Part shown: piece after piece, positions 8,502-16,767 of the stretch
How the letters are laid out: each line of letters begins with the position of its first letter
How positions within the stretch are numbered: position 1 is the stretch's first letter
IMG/VR virus record: IMGVR_UViG_3300025736_000059
Span: 1 to 43,264 of that record
Source: a virus
Length of the DNA: 43,264 nucleotides
Direction: 5' to 3' (one strand)
Translations under genes and position numbers: made by a program
Notes under the pieces: generated by a model
Seen by the model: the letters and a program-made list of their open reading frames with translations, nothing else
What the model was told of the DNA's origin: nothing
Database searches by the model: none

Positions 8502-10814
8502 TTAACTAAGAACTATAATAGATATTATTACGTCACCAGCAAGATCTGCTCCACCATTATTTTGAGTTTTTATCTCAACTGAGCCGGCAGCAGGCTTAAC
8601 CTGCTCAAGAGTCATGCGAGCATCTGCTGCACCCGTATTGCCGACCGTAACAATAAGACCTGAAGTTGCAGAGATTTCACTATTAGTAATAGTGAATGTC
8701 TCTTGAGCAGTTGTTGCAGTTGTTTGTCCAGTTAATGTTGCAACAGTTACTTTACCATTAAGGGTTATTGAATTTGCAGCTGCAGTTCCTGTGGCAGGTT
8801 GTATGTCTACGTTTCCACCAGCAACTAAAACGATTCCGCCAGTCCCAGAACCAAGTGACATAGCCGAAACACCGTTCGTTGATCCAACGTTTGTTGTATG
8901 ATCTGTAGGGTTAGCACCGAAAGTACAGTCCCCAGTACCTCCGTAGATATTTACGCTAGTTGCTCCAGAGTCGTTTCCTATTACTAGGTCTCTCTGAGCT
9001 GCACCGTCTCCGATATTTATACCAAAAGCATTTGCACCCGATCCGATTGAGATAGCTCCGCCTGTAGAATCTATAGTTGCTGCACCAACAGCATTTACAT
9101 CCCATATTCCACCAGCTGTTTGAACAAAGTTTCCGGTTCCTGCTTGTAAGGTCAATGCAGAAGCGTCGGTTGTGCCCCCAACCCTAACGGTATGAGCTCT
9201 AGCATTAACACCAATGTCAATATTTCCAGTACCAGAATTTACAACTACAGAGGTTGCGTCTGTAGCATTACCCAAGGTGATAATTCTTTGAGCACCACCC
9301 GTTCCGATAGCGATATTTTGAGCATCTGCTCCAGCGCCAATAGAAAGAGCTCCACCGGTTGAATCTATTGTTACTGCACCAACAGCATTTACATCCCATA
9401 TTCCGCCTACAGTTTGTGTATAAGCGCCCGTGCCTGTTTGCAAGATCAATGCTGAAGTTGTGTTGGTTGAACCTACAGTTGTTGTATGTGCGTTTGTAGA
9501 AGCTCCAACTGAGACTCCAGCAGTACCGCAATCTAGAATTACTGAACTTGCTGCGGTTGTGTTCCCAACCGTGACAACTCTCTGAGCCCCGCCCGTTCCG
9601 ATATTTATATTTTGGGCAATAGCATCATTTCCGATACCTATAATTCCACCTGAAGAGTTAAGCTCAAGAACTCCAATAGCATCAAGAGTCATATCATCAG
9701 TAGAAGTAGCTATGAGATTTCCTGTTCCTGAAGCCAAAGTAAGGCTGGATGCACCTGTGGCGTTTCCTAAACTTACATCTTTAGCTACTGCGTCTACACC
9801 AAGTAGGATAGCAGCTGTGCCTGTTTGAAGAGTAAATGCTCCGTTAGCACCATCTACTGTCATACCACCAGTACCGAAATCAATATCTATTCCACCAGCA
9901 GCATCTGCTGAATTAAGACTTATTGAATCAGCTGCGGCTAAACCAGATCCGATAGCAACACCACCAACATCAGAATGCATATATACTGAATCATTAGCGG
10001 TACCTTGATCAGCATGAATATGGATAGCTTCGTTAACACCAGCATTAGCATGTAAATAAATAGCGTTAGCAGCATTATCATCAGAAACTATAGTACAAGT
10101 ACCAGCAAGCATGTCAAGATCGTTAGTAGCTGTTATTGATGCTACAGAAACAATGTCATCTGCAAGTCTAATACGTACTGTATTTAAAGTTGCACCATCT
10201 GTTGTTATATTTACGTCATAACCTTCAAAAGTAGTTAAACCAGCAACTGTAGGATCTACCGGCCCACCAGCATCAGTTCCAAATGTTGTACCTGTAGCAC
10301 CTGGATTAGTAATAGTTATTGTTCCAGCAGCTTCTGTAATAGTTATACCACCGCCAGCTGTTAAGGTACTCCAGGCTGGAGCTAATCCAGTTGATCCAAT
10401 TAAAACTTGTCCGTCTGTGCCCGCTGAAGTAGCTAATAGTCCAGCTGCACTGTTAACTACAACACCAGCTGTAACATATGCAGCAACGTTAATAGCACCT
10501 GTGGTCAATGTAACATCACCAGCTGCTAGTATTACATCACCAGCTGTGACATTAATGTCACCAGGATTAACAGTAATAGCATCAAAGTTTCCAGAACCAC
10601 CACCACAATTGGTCCAATTAGAAGAACTTGCAACAATGCTTGTCAAAATATAAACATTGTCAGTGCCAGTTACATCTTTATAACACCAAACTGTACCTAT
10701 TTCAGCTCTATCATTAACAGTAGGTACTCTAGTAGCAACAATAGGTTCATTAAATACATCAACCCTAGGATTACCTATACCATAGGCACTCTGGTTTTTC
10801 TTATATACAGCCAT
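8502..10814 (-). CDS. tail fibre protein, repetitive
   Basis: A 770-residue fibre. The N-terminus (MAVYKKNQSAYGIGNPRVDVFNEPIVATRVPTVND..EIGTVW) is an anchoring type shared in style with the 2117-residue fibre (PTTQDFREYTIGTIW). The shaft is built from repeats such as GGAQR..T.GN.T.A.S...., GTG...IG......T..VG.T....S.L and GGIWDVNAVGA.TIDSTGGA.SIG. The C-terminus is a beta-rich tip. It begins the fibre cluster, downstream of the ejection genes and across the plus-strand island. Function inferred as adsorption; the receptor is unknown. Confidence 0.85.
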   Translation of the reverse strand: MAVYKKNQSAYGIGNPRVDVFNEPIVATRVPTVNDRAEIGTVWCYKDVTGTDNVYILTSIVASSSNWTNCGGGSGNFDAITVNPGDINVTAGDVILAAGDVTLTTGAINVAAYVTAGVVVNSAAGLLATSAGTDGQVLIGSTGLAPAWSTLTAGGGITITEAAGTITITNPGATGTTFGTDAGGPVDPTVAGLTTFEGYDVNITTDGATLNTVRIRLADDIVSVASITATNDLDMLAGTCTIVSDDNAANAIYLHANAGVNEAIHIHADQGTANDSVYMHSDVGGVAIGSGLAAADSISLNSADAAGGIDIDFGTGGMTVDGANGAFTLQTGTAAILLGVDAVAKDVSLGNATGASSLTLASGTGNLIATSTDDMTLDAIGVLELNSSGGIIGIGNDAIAQNINIGTGGAQRVVTVGNTTAASSVILDCGTAGVSVGASTNAHTTTVGSTNTTSALILQTGTGAYTQTVGGIWDVNAVGAVTIDSTGGALSIGAGADAQNIAIGTGGAQRIITLGNATDATSVVVNSGTGNIDIGVNARAHTVRVGGTTDASALTLQAGTGNFVQTAGGIWDVNAVGAATIDSTGGAISIGSGANAFGINIGDGAAQRDLVIGNDSGATSVNIYGGTGDCTFGANPTDHTTNVGSTNGVSAMSLGSGTGGIVLVAGGNVDIQPATGTAAANSITLNGKVTVATLTGQTTATTAQETFTITNSEISATSGLIVTVGNTGAADARMTLEQVKPAAGSVEIKTQNNGGADLAGDVIISIIVLS

Positions 10815-10897
10815 CTCTGACTCCTTTTAATTAAATAAAAAAACTTATCAACTTAAGTTCACATTATTTCAGTTTTTTATGCAATGTTTAATAAAAC

Positions 10898-10925
10898 TTG
10901 ATATATAAATATATAAATATATACT
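10898..10925 (+). promoter_or_regulatory. candidate sigma70-type promoter for the plus-strand island
   Basis: TTGATA (10898-10903), a 16-bp A/T spacer and TATACT (10920-10925). The expected start near 10932 leaves a very short leader with AGGAAGG before the ATG at 10944. It would drive four plus-strand genes in an otherwise minus-strand late block. Confidence 0.45.
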
Positions 10926-10943
10926 TAAAGAGGAAGGTAAATA

Positions 10944-11102
10944 ATGAAGAAAAATGATAAGACTAAGTTGTTATTGATAGAGGTTCCGATAGAGTTCCAT
11001 GCTGAGATAAAAGCTATGGCTGCCCTTAGGAATATAAGCATAAAGAAGTTGATCATGAGGCTGCTTTATACTGAGTTAAAGCGTTTAGAAGAATATAAAT
11101 AG
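10944..11102 (+). CDS. ribbon-helix-helix (Arc/MetJ-like) DNA-binding protein
   Basis: A 52-residue protein: a basic N-terminus, one beta-strand (LLLIEVPIEFH) and two helices (AEIKAMAALRNIS and IKKLIMRLLYTELKR). This matches the Arc/MetJ fold: a strand of alternating residues for groove contact, then helix-turn-helix for dimerisation. AGGAAGG lies upstream. It is first in the plus-strand island and probably autoregulates it or acts on late genes. The end RLEEYK is echoed at the ends of downstream units (see the repeat at 11082-11101). Family assignment is by fold pattern only. Confidence 0.65.
   Translation: MKKNDKTKLLLIEVPIEFHAEIKAMAALRNISIKKLIMRLLYTELKRLEEYK
11082..11101 (+). repeat. 20-bp direct repeat at gene ends (also 11414-11433 and 11808-11826)
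   Basis: CGTTTAGAAGAATATAAATA occurs here and, exactly, at 11414-11433. The form at 11808-11826 matches 18 of 19 bases. Copies one and three encode the final codons of genes (RLEEYK, SLKEYK). Copy two lies just past a stop and would encode RLEEYK in the old frame. This suggests serial duplication in the island. Confidence 0.8.
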
Positions 11103-11112
11103 TTAGGAAATT

Positions 11113-11406
11113 ATGATAACAAGAACAGAATTTGATGAATTAGTATCGGATTGGGCTGTATTCATGGAAGATACTAACGCAGAAATGGAACTTATTAAAC
11201 AAGCAGTAAATAGTTACACACGTGAAATCACGACTACAATACGAAAAAGACTAAATGAATTAGAAAATAAAGTTGAAACTCTTTCTAAGTCTATTATAAA
11301 AATTAAAAAAAAATCCAAATCTTTTAAGTCAAATAAAGATTTGGTCAAAACAATGCCAGAGATCTCTAAAGAGTTAAAAGACATTATCGAGAATGGGAAG
11401 ATATGA
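11113..11406 (+). CDS. coiled-coil protein, paralogue of the alpha-CTD-like gene without the CTD
   Basis: A 97-residue, mostly helical protein. The N-terminus (M.T..EF..L) and the segment IRKRLNELENKVE align with MVTKEEFKFLL and IRIRLNELENKDK of the 124-residue downstream protein. A lysine-rich linker and a short helix (EISKELKDIIENGKI) replace the alpha-CTD-like domain. Bases 11402-11433 past its stop still encode RVRLEEYK in another frame, hinting at a frameshifted older C-terminus. It could form hetero-oligomers with its paralogue. Function unknown. Confidence 0.6.
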   Translation: MITRTEFDELVSDWAVFMEDTNAEMELIKQAVNSYTREITTTIRKRLNELENKVETLSKSIIKIKKKSKSFKSNKDLVKTMPEISKELKDIIENGKI

Positions 11407-11452
11407 TAGAGTACGTTTAGAAGAATATAAATAAAGTTGGGGGGGGGATATT

Positions 11453-11827
11453 ATGGTAACAAAAGAAGAATTTAAATTTTTATTAAAGATGCTTAAAGAT
11501 TTCGCAGAAAACATACAAAAAGATATTGATGAAATACGAATAAGACTAAATGAATTAGAAAATAAAGATAAAATATCTTCTAATAAAAAATGTATATTTA
11601 CGCAAGAAAAAAAGTTAGAGATTTTACGTAAAAACAATATAGATGATTTAAATCTTCCTGTAATAACTAAAAGGTGTTTAAAAACTGCACAAATAGAACA
11701 AATATCAGATCTAGTTAGTCTAACAAGGGAAGACTTATTAAAAATTAAATATTTTGGTAATAAGTCTCTTTGGATAGTCATGAATATCCTTAATTCTCTT
11801 GGTTTAAGTTTAAAAGAATATAAATAG
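11453..11827 (+). CDS. coiled coil fused to RNA polymerase alpha C-terminal-domain-like fold
   Basis: A 124-residue protein. Residues 4-40 form a coiled coil (EIRIRLNELENK). Residues 66-121 resemble the alpha-subunit CTD of bacterial RNA polymerase: LPVITKRCLKTAQIEQISDLV..TREDLLKI.YFGNKSL....N.L.SLGLSL, against the E. coli pattern LTVRSANCLK...I..I.DLV..TE.ELLK..N.GKKSL....L...GLSL. The hairpin GNKSL is kept (G296, K298 and S299 equivalents). The R265 and N268 equivalents are Ile and Arg, so UP-element reading would differ. It may act on host transcription by mimicking or displacing alpha-CTD (inference). The ribosome site is a nine-G run five bases before ATG. Confidence 0.65.
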   Translation: MVTKEEFKFLLKMLKDFAENIQKDIDEIRIRLNELENKDKISSNKKCIFTQEKKLEILRKNNIDDLNLPVITKRCLKTAQIEQISDLVSLTREDLLKIKYFGNKSLWIVMNILNSLGLSLKEYK

Positions 11828-11840
11828 CTGGGGGGCTACT

Positions 11841-11981
11841 ATGAAAGAAAAATCAACTGAAACATTGGGAACATTAATCTTATTAATTTTAATAATCATA
11901 TTGTTCCCTCAGATACTTATTATATTACTAGCTATTGCGATACCAATAAGCTTCTTACAATTTTACCTTAAAGCAGATTAA
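11841..11981 (+). CDS. tiny membrane protein
   Basis: A 46-residue protein of almost continuous hydrophobic residues after MKEKSTETLG (TLILLILIIILFPQILIILL, then AIAIPISFLQFYL), a transmembrane hairpin or one long helix. A run of six G lies five bases before ATG. It is last in the plus-strand island, and its TAA overlaps the convergent late gene's stop in the tetramer TTAA. It could be a small holin-like, inhibitor or exclusion protein; nothing distinguishes these. Confidence 0.5.
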   Translation: MKEKSTETLGTLILLILIIILFPQILIILLAIAIPISFLQFYLKAD

Positions 11982-13162
11982 CCTTTACCTAATAGTGTAT
12001 TTAATGCGCCAGTAATTATTTTTGATGGTGAATAAACTTGTGCTCCAGAAAGGATAGATGGTTTTGTCTTTCTTTGCTTAACTGGCATACCTGATCTAAA
12101 CTTTTCAGCAAGTGCATCTAATTTAGGACCTATTCTTTCTTCTATCATAAAATCTAAATTATCTGGAAGATCTTTTCCATATTTAGCCTTGATATCGTTA
12201 TTTGCATTATATCTAAGCTCCTTAGCTTCGTTAACAACTCTCATATTATGAATTACTTTTCTCTTACCTTCTCGAGACTGTGTTAATGTAGGTATAGTTT
12301 TAAGAAAGCTTTCAACTTCTATAACACTAACTCTTCCTCCAGGAAAATAGTTTTTTATATTTTTCAGGAATCCAGTACTTATTTTTTCAAATTCTTGAGA
12401 ATCTGGAGTCATTAAAGAGTCTAAATTAAGCCCTACCTTACTGAAAAGCTTATACATTGAAGCAAGCCTTGGTCTAGTTAAATTCTTAGCACTTACTATT
12501 TCATCTAGTCTATCCAAATCTCTAATTTCAGTTTTAGATGTTTTATAATCACTTATAATATCTTTAGATATAGTATTGTTTTCTTTTCTAAGCTCGAGCA
12601 TGTCAGCTCTTTTTTCTTTTCTATCTTCTGTATTTTCTTTCTGTATCACCTTGCGTTCTTGACTTTGAGCTTTAAGCACTTCTTTATTATCACCTCTAGA
12701 GGCAATCCAGGCATCTTTTCCCGCTTTATTTATTCTAGCATTTTCATCTACCTTACGTTGCTGATCTTGTGTTGCAACCCTGTTGACTACATCCTGATCC
12801 GAAAAACCCATAGGTTGCTGATCTGGCTGAATTAACTGTTCTAGCTGACCAGGTTGTGTCTGTTGTGTAGGATCGACAGCAGTAGGATCAACCGGAGTCG
12901 GCTGTGTATCAAACTGCCTTAATCCCTGTTGGAACTGCTGGTTCTTTTGTATTTGTGGCAATAAAGTTTTCAAAATATCATCTGGCAAGTAAGACAAAGC
13001 TTGCGCCTGCTGTCCAGGCATTACGCCAGTCATTCCAGCCTGCTTCTGCATCTGTCCTAGCTTTGCAGTGATTAAAGACTGTAAGCCTGAAGATAATCCA
13101 CCACCTAAGCTTGCTCCTATCTCAGCACTTGGAGAAAGCTTATCAAGTATCGTTGTTGCCAT
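11978..13162 (-). CDS. probable DNA-ejection (internal virion) protein
   Basis: A 394-residue protein with a Gly/Leu-rich amphipathic N-terminus (IGASLGGGLSSGLQSL), a Gln/Pro-rich linker (about 75-130), a long charged coiled coil (about 130-215) and a conserved-looking C-terminal helical domain (SPDSQEF-like TPDSQEFEKISTGFLKNIKNYFPGGRVSVIEVESFLKTIPTLTQS). This architecture, next to a Gly/Gln-rich partner and just after the tail genes, fits podovirus ejection proteins that exit the capsid before the DNA. Start and stop overlap neighbours by a few bases. Confidence 0.65.
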   Translation of the reverse strand: MATTILDKLSPSAEIGASLGGGLSSGLQSLITAKLGQMQKQAGMTGVMPGQQAQALSYLPDDILKTLLPQIQKNQQFQQGLRQFDTQPTPVDPTAVDPTQQTQPGQLEQLIQPDQQPMGFSDQDVVNRVATQDQQRKVDENARINKAGKDAWIASRGDNKEVLKAQSQERKVIQKENTEDRKEKRADMLELRKENNTISKDIISDYKTSKTEIRDLDRLDEIVSAKNLTRPRLASMYKLFSKVGLNLDSLMTPDSQEFEKISTGFLKNIKNYFPGGRVSVIEVESFLKTIPTLTQSREGKRKVIHNMRVVNEAKELRYNANNDIKAKYGKDLPDNLDFMIEERIGPKLDALAEKFRSGMPVKQRKTKPSILSGAQVYSPSKIITGALNTLLGKG

Positions 13163-13755
13163 TACTTTCCTCCCTGATTTTGAAACATATTTTCAAGCTT
13201 CGGCATCATTTTCTGTAATTGTTGAGCTTGAAAACCTTGGCCAAACATAGGCATACTGCCCTGGAATAAAGACTGTCCAAATCTCTGCAATCCACCCATC
13301 TGTCCTGGTTGATATATATTATCAAAGCCAGGCTGCATACCAATGCCTAAAAGCTGTTGTAATAGGCCTCTATTTTGCAAACCATATTGTGCGCCTTGAG
13401 CAGCTAGTCCTTCTTCAAGGTCTGCGCCAGCTCCGGCAGCTGCACCCATGAAATCACTTGATCTCTGTCCACCCTGGCCAAAAGAGGTAAAACGTTCAGC
13501 TAATGAAGGTATAGTCTGAGTTTGAAATTGTGATCTTGCTCGTTGTGCAATAGGATCAAAGCCTTGTGACGGATCTTGCAATCCTTGCATAGCCATTTGT
13601 CCTGCCTGTTGTTGCCAAGCTTGTTGTTGTGGACTTAATATTGGTAACTGTGTTGTCTGAGCTTTCTGAGATTTTCCAAAAAGAGAACCTAAAGCCCCTA
13701 GACCAGCTGCTCCTGCAGATAAACCTAACATTGTTGGTGATGGTAAACCAAACAT
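13162..13755 (-). CDS. probable small DNA-ejection protein
   Basis: A 197-residue protein. A hydrophobic Gly/Ala-rich N-terminus (MLGLSAGAAGLGALGSLFG) is followed by Gln/Gly-rich sequence (QQQAWQQQAGQMAMQGLQDPSQGFDPI, then FGQGGQRSSDF). Phage ejection proteins often have such a membrane-active segment and low complexity. Its stop abuts the 394-residue partner's start, so the two are probably made together. No enzyme domain is seen. Confidence 0.6.
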   Translation of the reverse strand: MFGLPSPTMLGLSAGAAGLGALGSLFGKSQKAQTTQLPILSPQQQAWQQQAGQMAMQGLQDPSQGFDPIAQRARSQFQTQTIPSLAERFTSFGQGGQRSSDFMGAAAGAGADLEEGLAAQGAQYGLQNRGLLQQLLGIGMQPGFDNIYQPGQMGGLQRFGQSLFQGSMPMFGQGFQAQQLQKMMPKLENMFQNQGGK

Positions 13756-13776
13756 AATACTCCCTTTCTAATTTTA

Positions 13777-14289
13777 TTACAGCTCCACATACTCGACTAC
13801 TACATAGGTCGTCGTAAATGCACTTCTATCTTTTCCGACTGTTATATTAATATATGTAGCATCTACGTATAACTCAATTATATCAGCTGCGGTAGAAGTA
13901 GCATAAGGAATAGGTAGATAAATCTTACCTGTTAGATCTGACGTAGTACCATATATCCTTGTAAATTTATATGACCAATTAGCATCAAGATCATGAGCTA
14001 TCTGTGTATTGCCCGCAGCATTCTTCAATACACCAAAATCTATTACCTTTCTATAGACCGGCCTCTGTACCTGTCTATCAGGATCAAAATAACTTTGGCC
14101 AGCAAGAGTTTCAGTAGCGTCATAGATACCTATATCCTTTGAGTTAATAGATAACAACAAGTTATTAACGTTATCAGAAATAGATGTTAAAAGAGTCTTG
14201 AACTCAGGAGACTTAACGTCTATCGAATCTATCTTAGATGTATCTATTACGTTACTTATGGATAATAATGTTGAATTATCTAATGCCAT
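13777..14289 (-). CDS. putative tail/virion protein, beta-rich C-terminal domain
   Basis: A 170-residue protein. Residues 1-60 are helical (DNVNNLLLSINSKDIGIYD). The remainder is a beta domain (RPVYRKVIDFGVLKNAAGNTQIAHDL, KFTRIYGTTSDL, YLPIPYATSTAADIIELYVDATYINITVGKDRS, YVVVEYVEL). Such domains occur in small tail proteins near podovirus nozzle genes. Its stop/start overlaps the 825-residue gene by one base. Function inferred from position. Confidence 0.55.
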   Translation of the reverse strand: MALDNSTLLSISNVIDTSKIDSIDVKSPEFKTLLTSISDNVNNLLLSINSKDIGIYDATETLAGQSYFDPDRQVQRPVYRKVIDFGVLKNAAGNTQIAHDLDANWSYKFTRIYGTTSDLTGKIYLPIPYATSTAADIIELYVDATYINITVGKDRSAFTTTYVVVEYVEL

Positions 14290-16766
14290 TACCTACCCTC
14301 CTTCATGGTATATAAAATCATACCCTGTAACTCAAAGTTAGCTAAAGCATACTTCTTATCAAGCATCTGATCTTCACTCAAAGTTATGTTTATATTCACG
14401 AAATCACCAAGCGCCTGAAAATAAATAGTCTTCCAGAGTATATCCCTATAAACCTCTAAAGGATTAAGAATAATATCTCCATGAAGATCTAGAACATTAG
14501 TTCCTAAAGAAGCATTAGAAACATTACCCTCGTTAACAAAATCAATACCCTTTATAGCGTCTACATTATAGTTAACTATAGCTTTACCATTTCCAGTATT
14601 CTTTATACAAAAATCCATCCTGGCTAGGTATACTCTATCACCAGTCTTAACATACGGGTTCCAGTCCTTAGACTGAAGTTCTATCTTAGAGACTCTTGAT
14701 AAAGTACCATTGCCTACATAAGTACCAGCAAAAGTAAGATCGGTTAATAATATTGAATCAGCGTCAATCCAAACAGCTTTAAATATATTGTTATAAGATG
14801 CAACAGAATCTCTAGTTACGCTTATGTTACTGTCTATAAGCTCAACGTAATCTCCATCTGCTATATTATGTTTAGGAATAGTTAACGTTGCTATACCAGT
14901 CGCTATAGTTAAGTTAGCTATAGGTAAGACTTTAGCATTATAATTTTTAGTATTATCGATTGAAAACAGGTATCCCTTATGGTTACCAGCTATAATTCTT
15001 CTAGACTGTGCTTGTCTGTATCCGCTTCCCCATGTAGCATCGGAACTCCAAGGTCCAGCTGATGACCATGTAATATCTCCGGACTGTTCAAAATAACCAA
15101 AAGTTGTTATCGTATCGTCATAAATTGACCATGACCTACTATCATAATTATAAGCTAATATCTTGTTAGGATATTTGTGCGTAGATTCGTTGGCATAATC
15201 TAAAAAGGTCCAATAAATAAAGTTATTTGAATAGTCTTTGATGCCATTAACAAGCTGTGTTCCTTCAGCAGATCTTAAAAAGCTAAATATTTCATCTGGT
15301 ATTTGTTTATCTATGCGACCAACACTTACACCGTTACAGGCGTAAACACCAGTAGTATCTATAGTCAAAATCTCACTCTCAATATTAACAGTAGAGAAGG
15401 TAGACTCACACCCAACGTCAGCAGAAATAGACTTCCATATAAAGGGTAAACCTGTATTTCCTGTATATGCTAACTCCCAAGTGCTACGTTCAAAATAGAC
15501 TATAAGCCTATCCTTAATAACAGCAGCTGACATTATCTGTTCCTCAATTGGAGCGTCTATATATCCACCACCATCAGCTTTATCAGCACCAATAACCTGT
15601 CTTCGCTGTAGCCATGCATTATTACTAAATGGATTACCGTTATGTGAGTATCTAACCCTATTAGGATGAGCAGAGTTAGTAATCGTTGGAGCTATATCTT
15701 TTTCAACAGTATTTAATAGTAAGAGTCTATTTTTCCAAGCTATTATTATCTTACAGGAAGAAACTATATCTGAAGCTGAATTAAACTTTGTATAAGCTGA
15801 AAAGTCTCCCCATGTAGTATTGTCATAATAATAAATAGGATCATCAGTAGCTGGAGGATTAACTCCTAATGTATAGTTAAAGTTCGTTGTGAATAAAGCT
15901 ATTTGATCGGCTGTTGGTCCTAGATAGTTAGCTGACCAGAAGAACTGTTTATAGTCTCCATGAAATGTAGCAGTAAACGTAGTGTCTTTAATAAAAGATG
16001 TTCCGGAATACCTATAAATAAACTGAGTATCATAAACATATGTCGCATGCTCGTTTACTGGTCCCTTTTCATAATGCGTTATCCCCATTATAGGTTCACA
16101 TGGATAAAAATATATTACGCTAGCTGGAGTTGCTCCAGTAATAGTATAAGCGCCAGTTGTTGTATTAAATGTTCCAGCTCCAGCACCCGTTGAAAGCATT
16201 GCTCCAGGAATCCCCAAAGCAGGAACGGTAAATATCTCTGTGTCTATAGAAAACTGTTGACCTACCTTAAATATAAGTCCAGGAACTATTCCAGTAGCTG
16301 TTCCTGCTACTGTTGTTGTGCCATATCCAGTAGGATAAAAATATGTTGTTATAGTAGGCGTAGCTCCGTTAATAACAAATGCTCCAGTGGTAGTATCAAA
16401 TGTATGAACTGTAGCAGCACCTGTAGTTGCCATTACGCCAGGAGTTCCTAAAACAGTAACAGTAAATATCTCTGTACCTATAGAAAACGATTGCCCTACA
16501 GCAAATACTGTACCAGCAACAGTTCCAGCAAGATCTCCAGCTCCACTAGTTGCTCCTAGGTCTTCAGTAGTACTCAGTAATCCTATCCTCGCTCTTGACA
16601 ATAATTGATCGCCAATAAGAGCAGAGCCAAACCTTTTCTGGATTTTACCCCTAGATACATGCAAGTTCTGCAACTTACTGAATGAATTATCTGTTGTCAG
16701 CCAACTCGCCATGTCCTTAACTAGTCCACTCTTATATGGAGCTATTAAAAAGCGATCATATGCCAT
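14289..16766 (-). CDS. tail tube/nozzle-like protein
   Basis: An 825-residue protein beginning MAYDRFLIAPYKSGLVKDMASWLTTDN.F..LQNLHVSRGKIQKR.GS, the kind of opening found in large tail hub or nozzle proteins of short-tailed phages (P22 gp10/T7 gp12 role). A tandem repeat of about 65 residues (VG.xFSI.TEIFTV..LG.PG.M..TGA.....TTTGA..I.GATP....YFYP) forms two inserted beta domains at about 80-215. The centre has propeller-like blades (DRLIVYFERSTWELAYTG). Function is by analogy, not by a diagnostic motif. Confidence 0.65.
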   Translation of the reverse strand: MAYDRFLIAPYKSGLVKDMASWLTTDNSFSKLQNLHVSRGKIQKRFGSALIGDQLLSRARIGLLSTTEDLGATSGAGDLAGTVAGTVFAVGQSFSIGTEIFTVTVLGTPGVMATTGAATVHTFDTTTGAFVINGATPTITTYFYPTGYGTTTVAGTATGIVPGLIFKVGQQFSIDTEIFTVPALGIPGAMLSTGAGAGTFNTTTGAYTITGATPASVIYFYPCEPIMGITHYEKGPVNEHATYVYDTQFIYRYSGTSFIKDTTFTATFHGDYKQFFWSANYLGPTADQIALFTTNFNYTLGVNPPATDDPIYYYDNTTWGDFSAYTKFNSASDIVSSCKIIIAWKNRLLLLNTVEKDIAPTITNSAHPNRVRYSHNGNPFSNNAWLQRRQVIGADKADGGGYIDAPIEEQIMSAAVIKDRLIVYFERSTWELAYTGNTGLPFIWKSISADVGCESTFSTVNIESEILTIDTTGVYACNGVSVGRIDKQIPDEIFSFLRSAEGTQLVNGIKDYSNNFIYWTFLDYANESTHKYPNKILAYNYDSRSWSIYDDTITTFGYFEQSGDITWSSAGPWSSDATWGSGYRQAQSRRIIAGNHKGYLFSIDNTKNYNAKVLPIANLTIATGIATLTIPKHNIADGDYVELIDSNISVTRDSVASYNNIFKAVWIDADSILLTDLTFAGTYVGNGTLSRVSKIELQSKDWNPYVKTGDRVYLARMDFCIKNTGNGKAIVNYNVDAIKGIDFVNEGNVSNASLGTNVLDLHGDIILNPLEVYRDILWKTIYFQALGDFVNINITLSEDQMLDKKYALANFELQGMILYTMKEGR

Positions 16767-16767
16767 G

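Noticed and set aside
11374-11781. Minus-strand 135-residue frame opposite the alpha-CTD-like gene
   Set aside because: Composition is that of an A/T-rich antisense frame, with no ribosome site or recognisable domain; the plus frame has a clear fold match.
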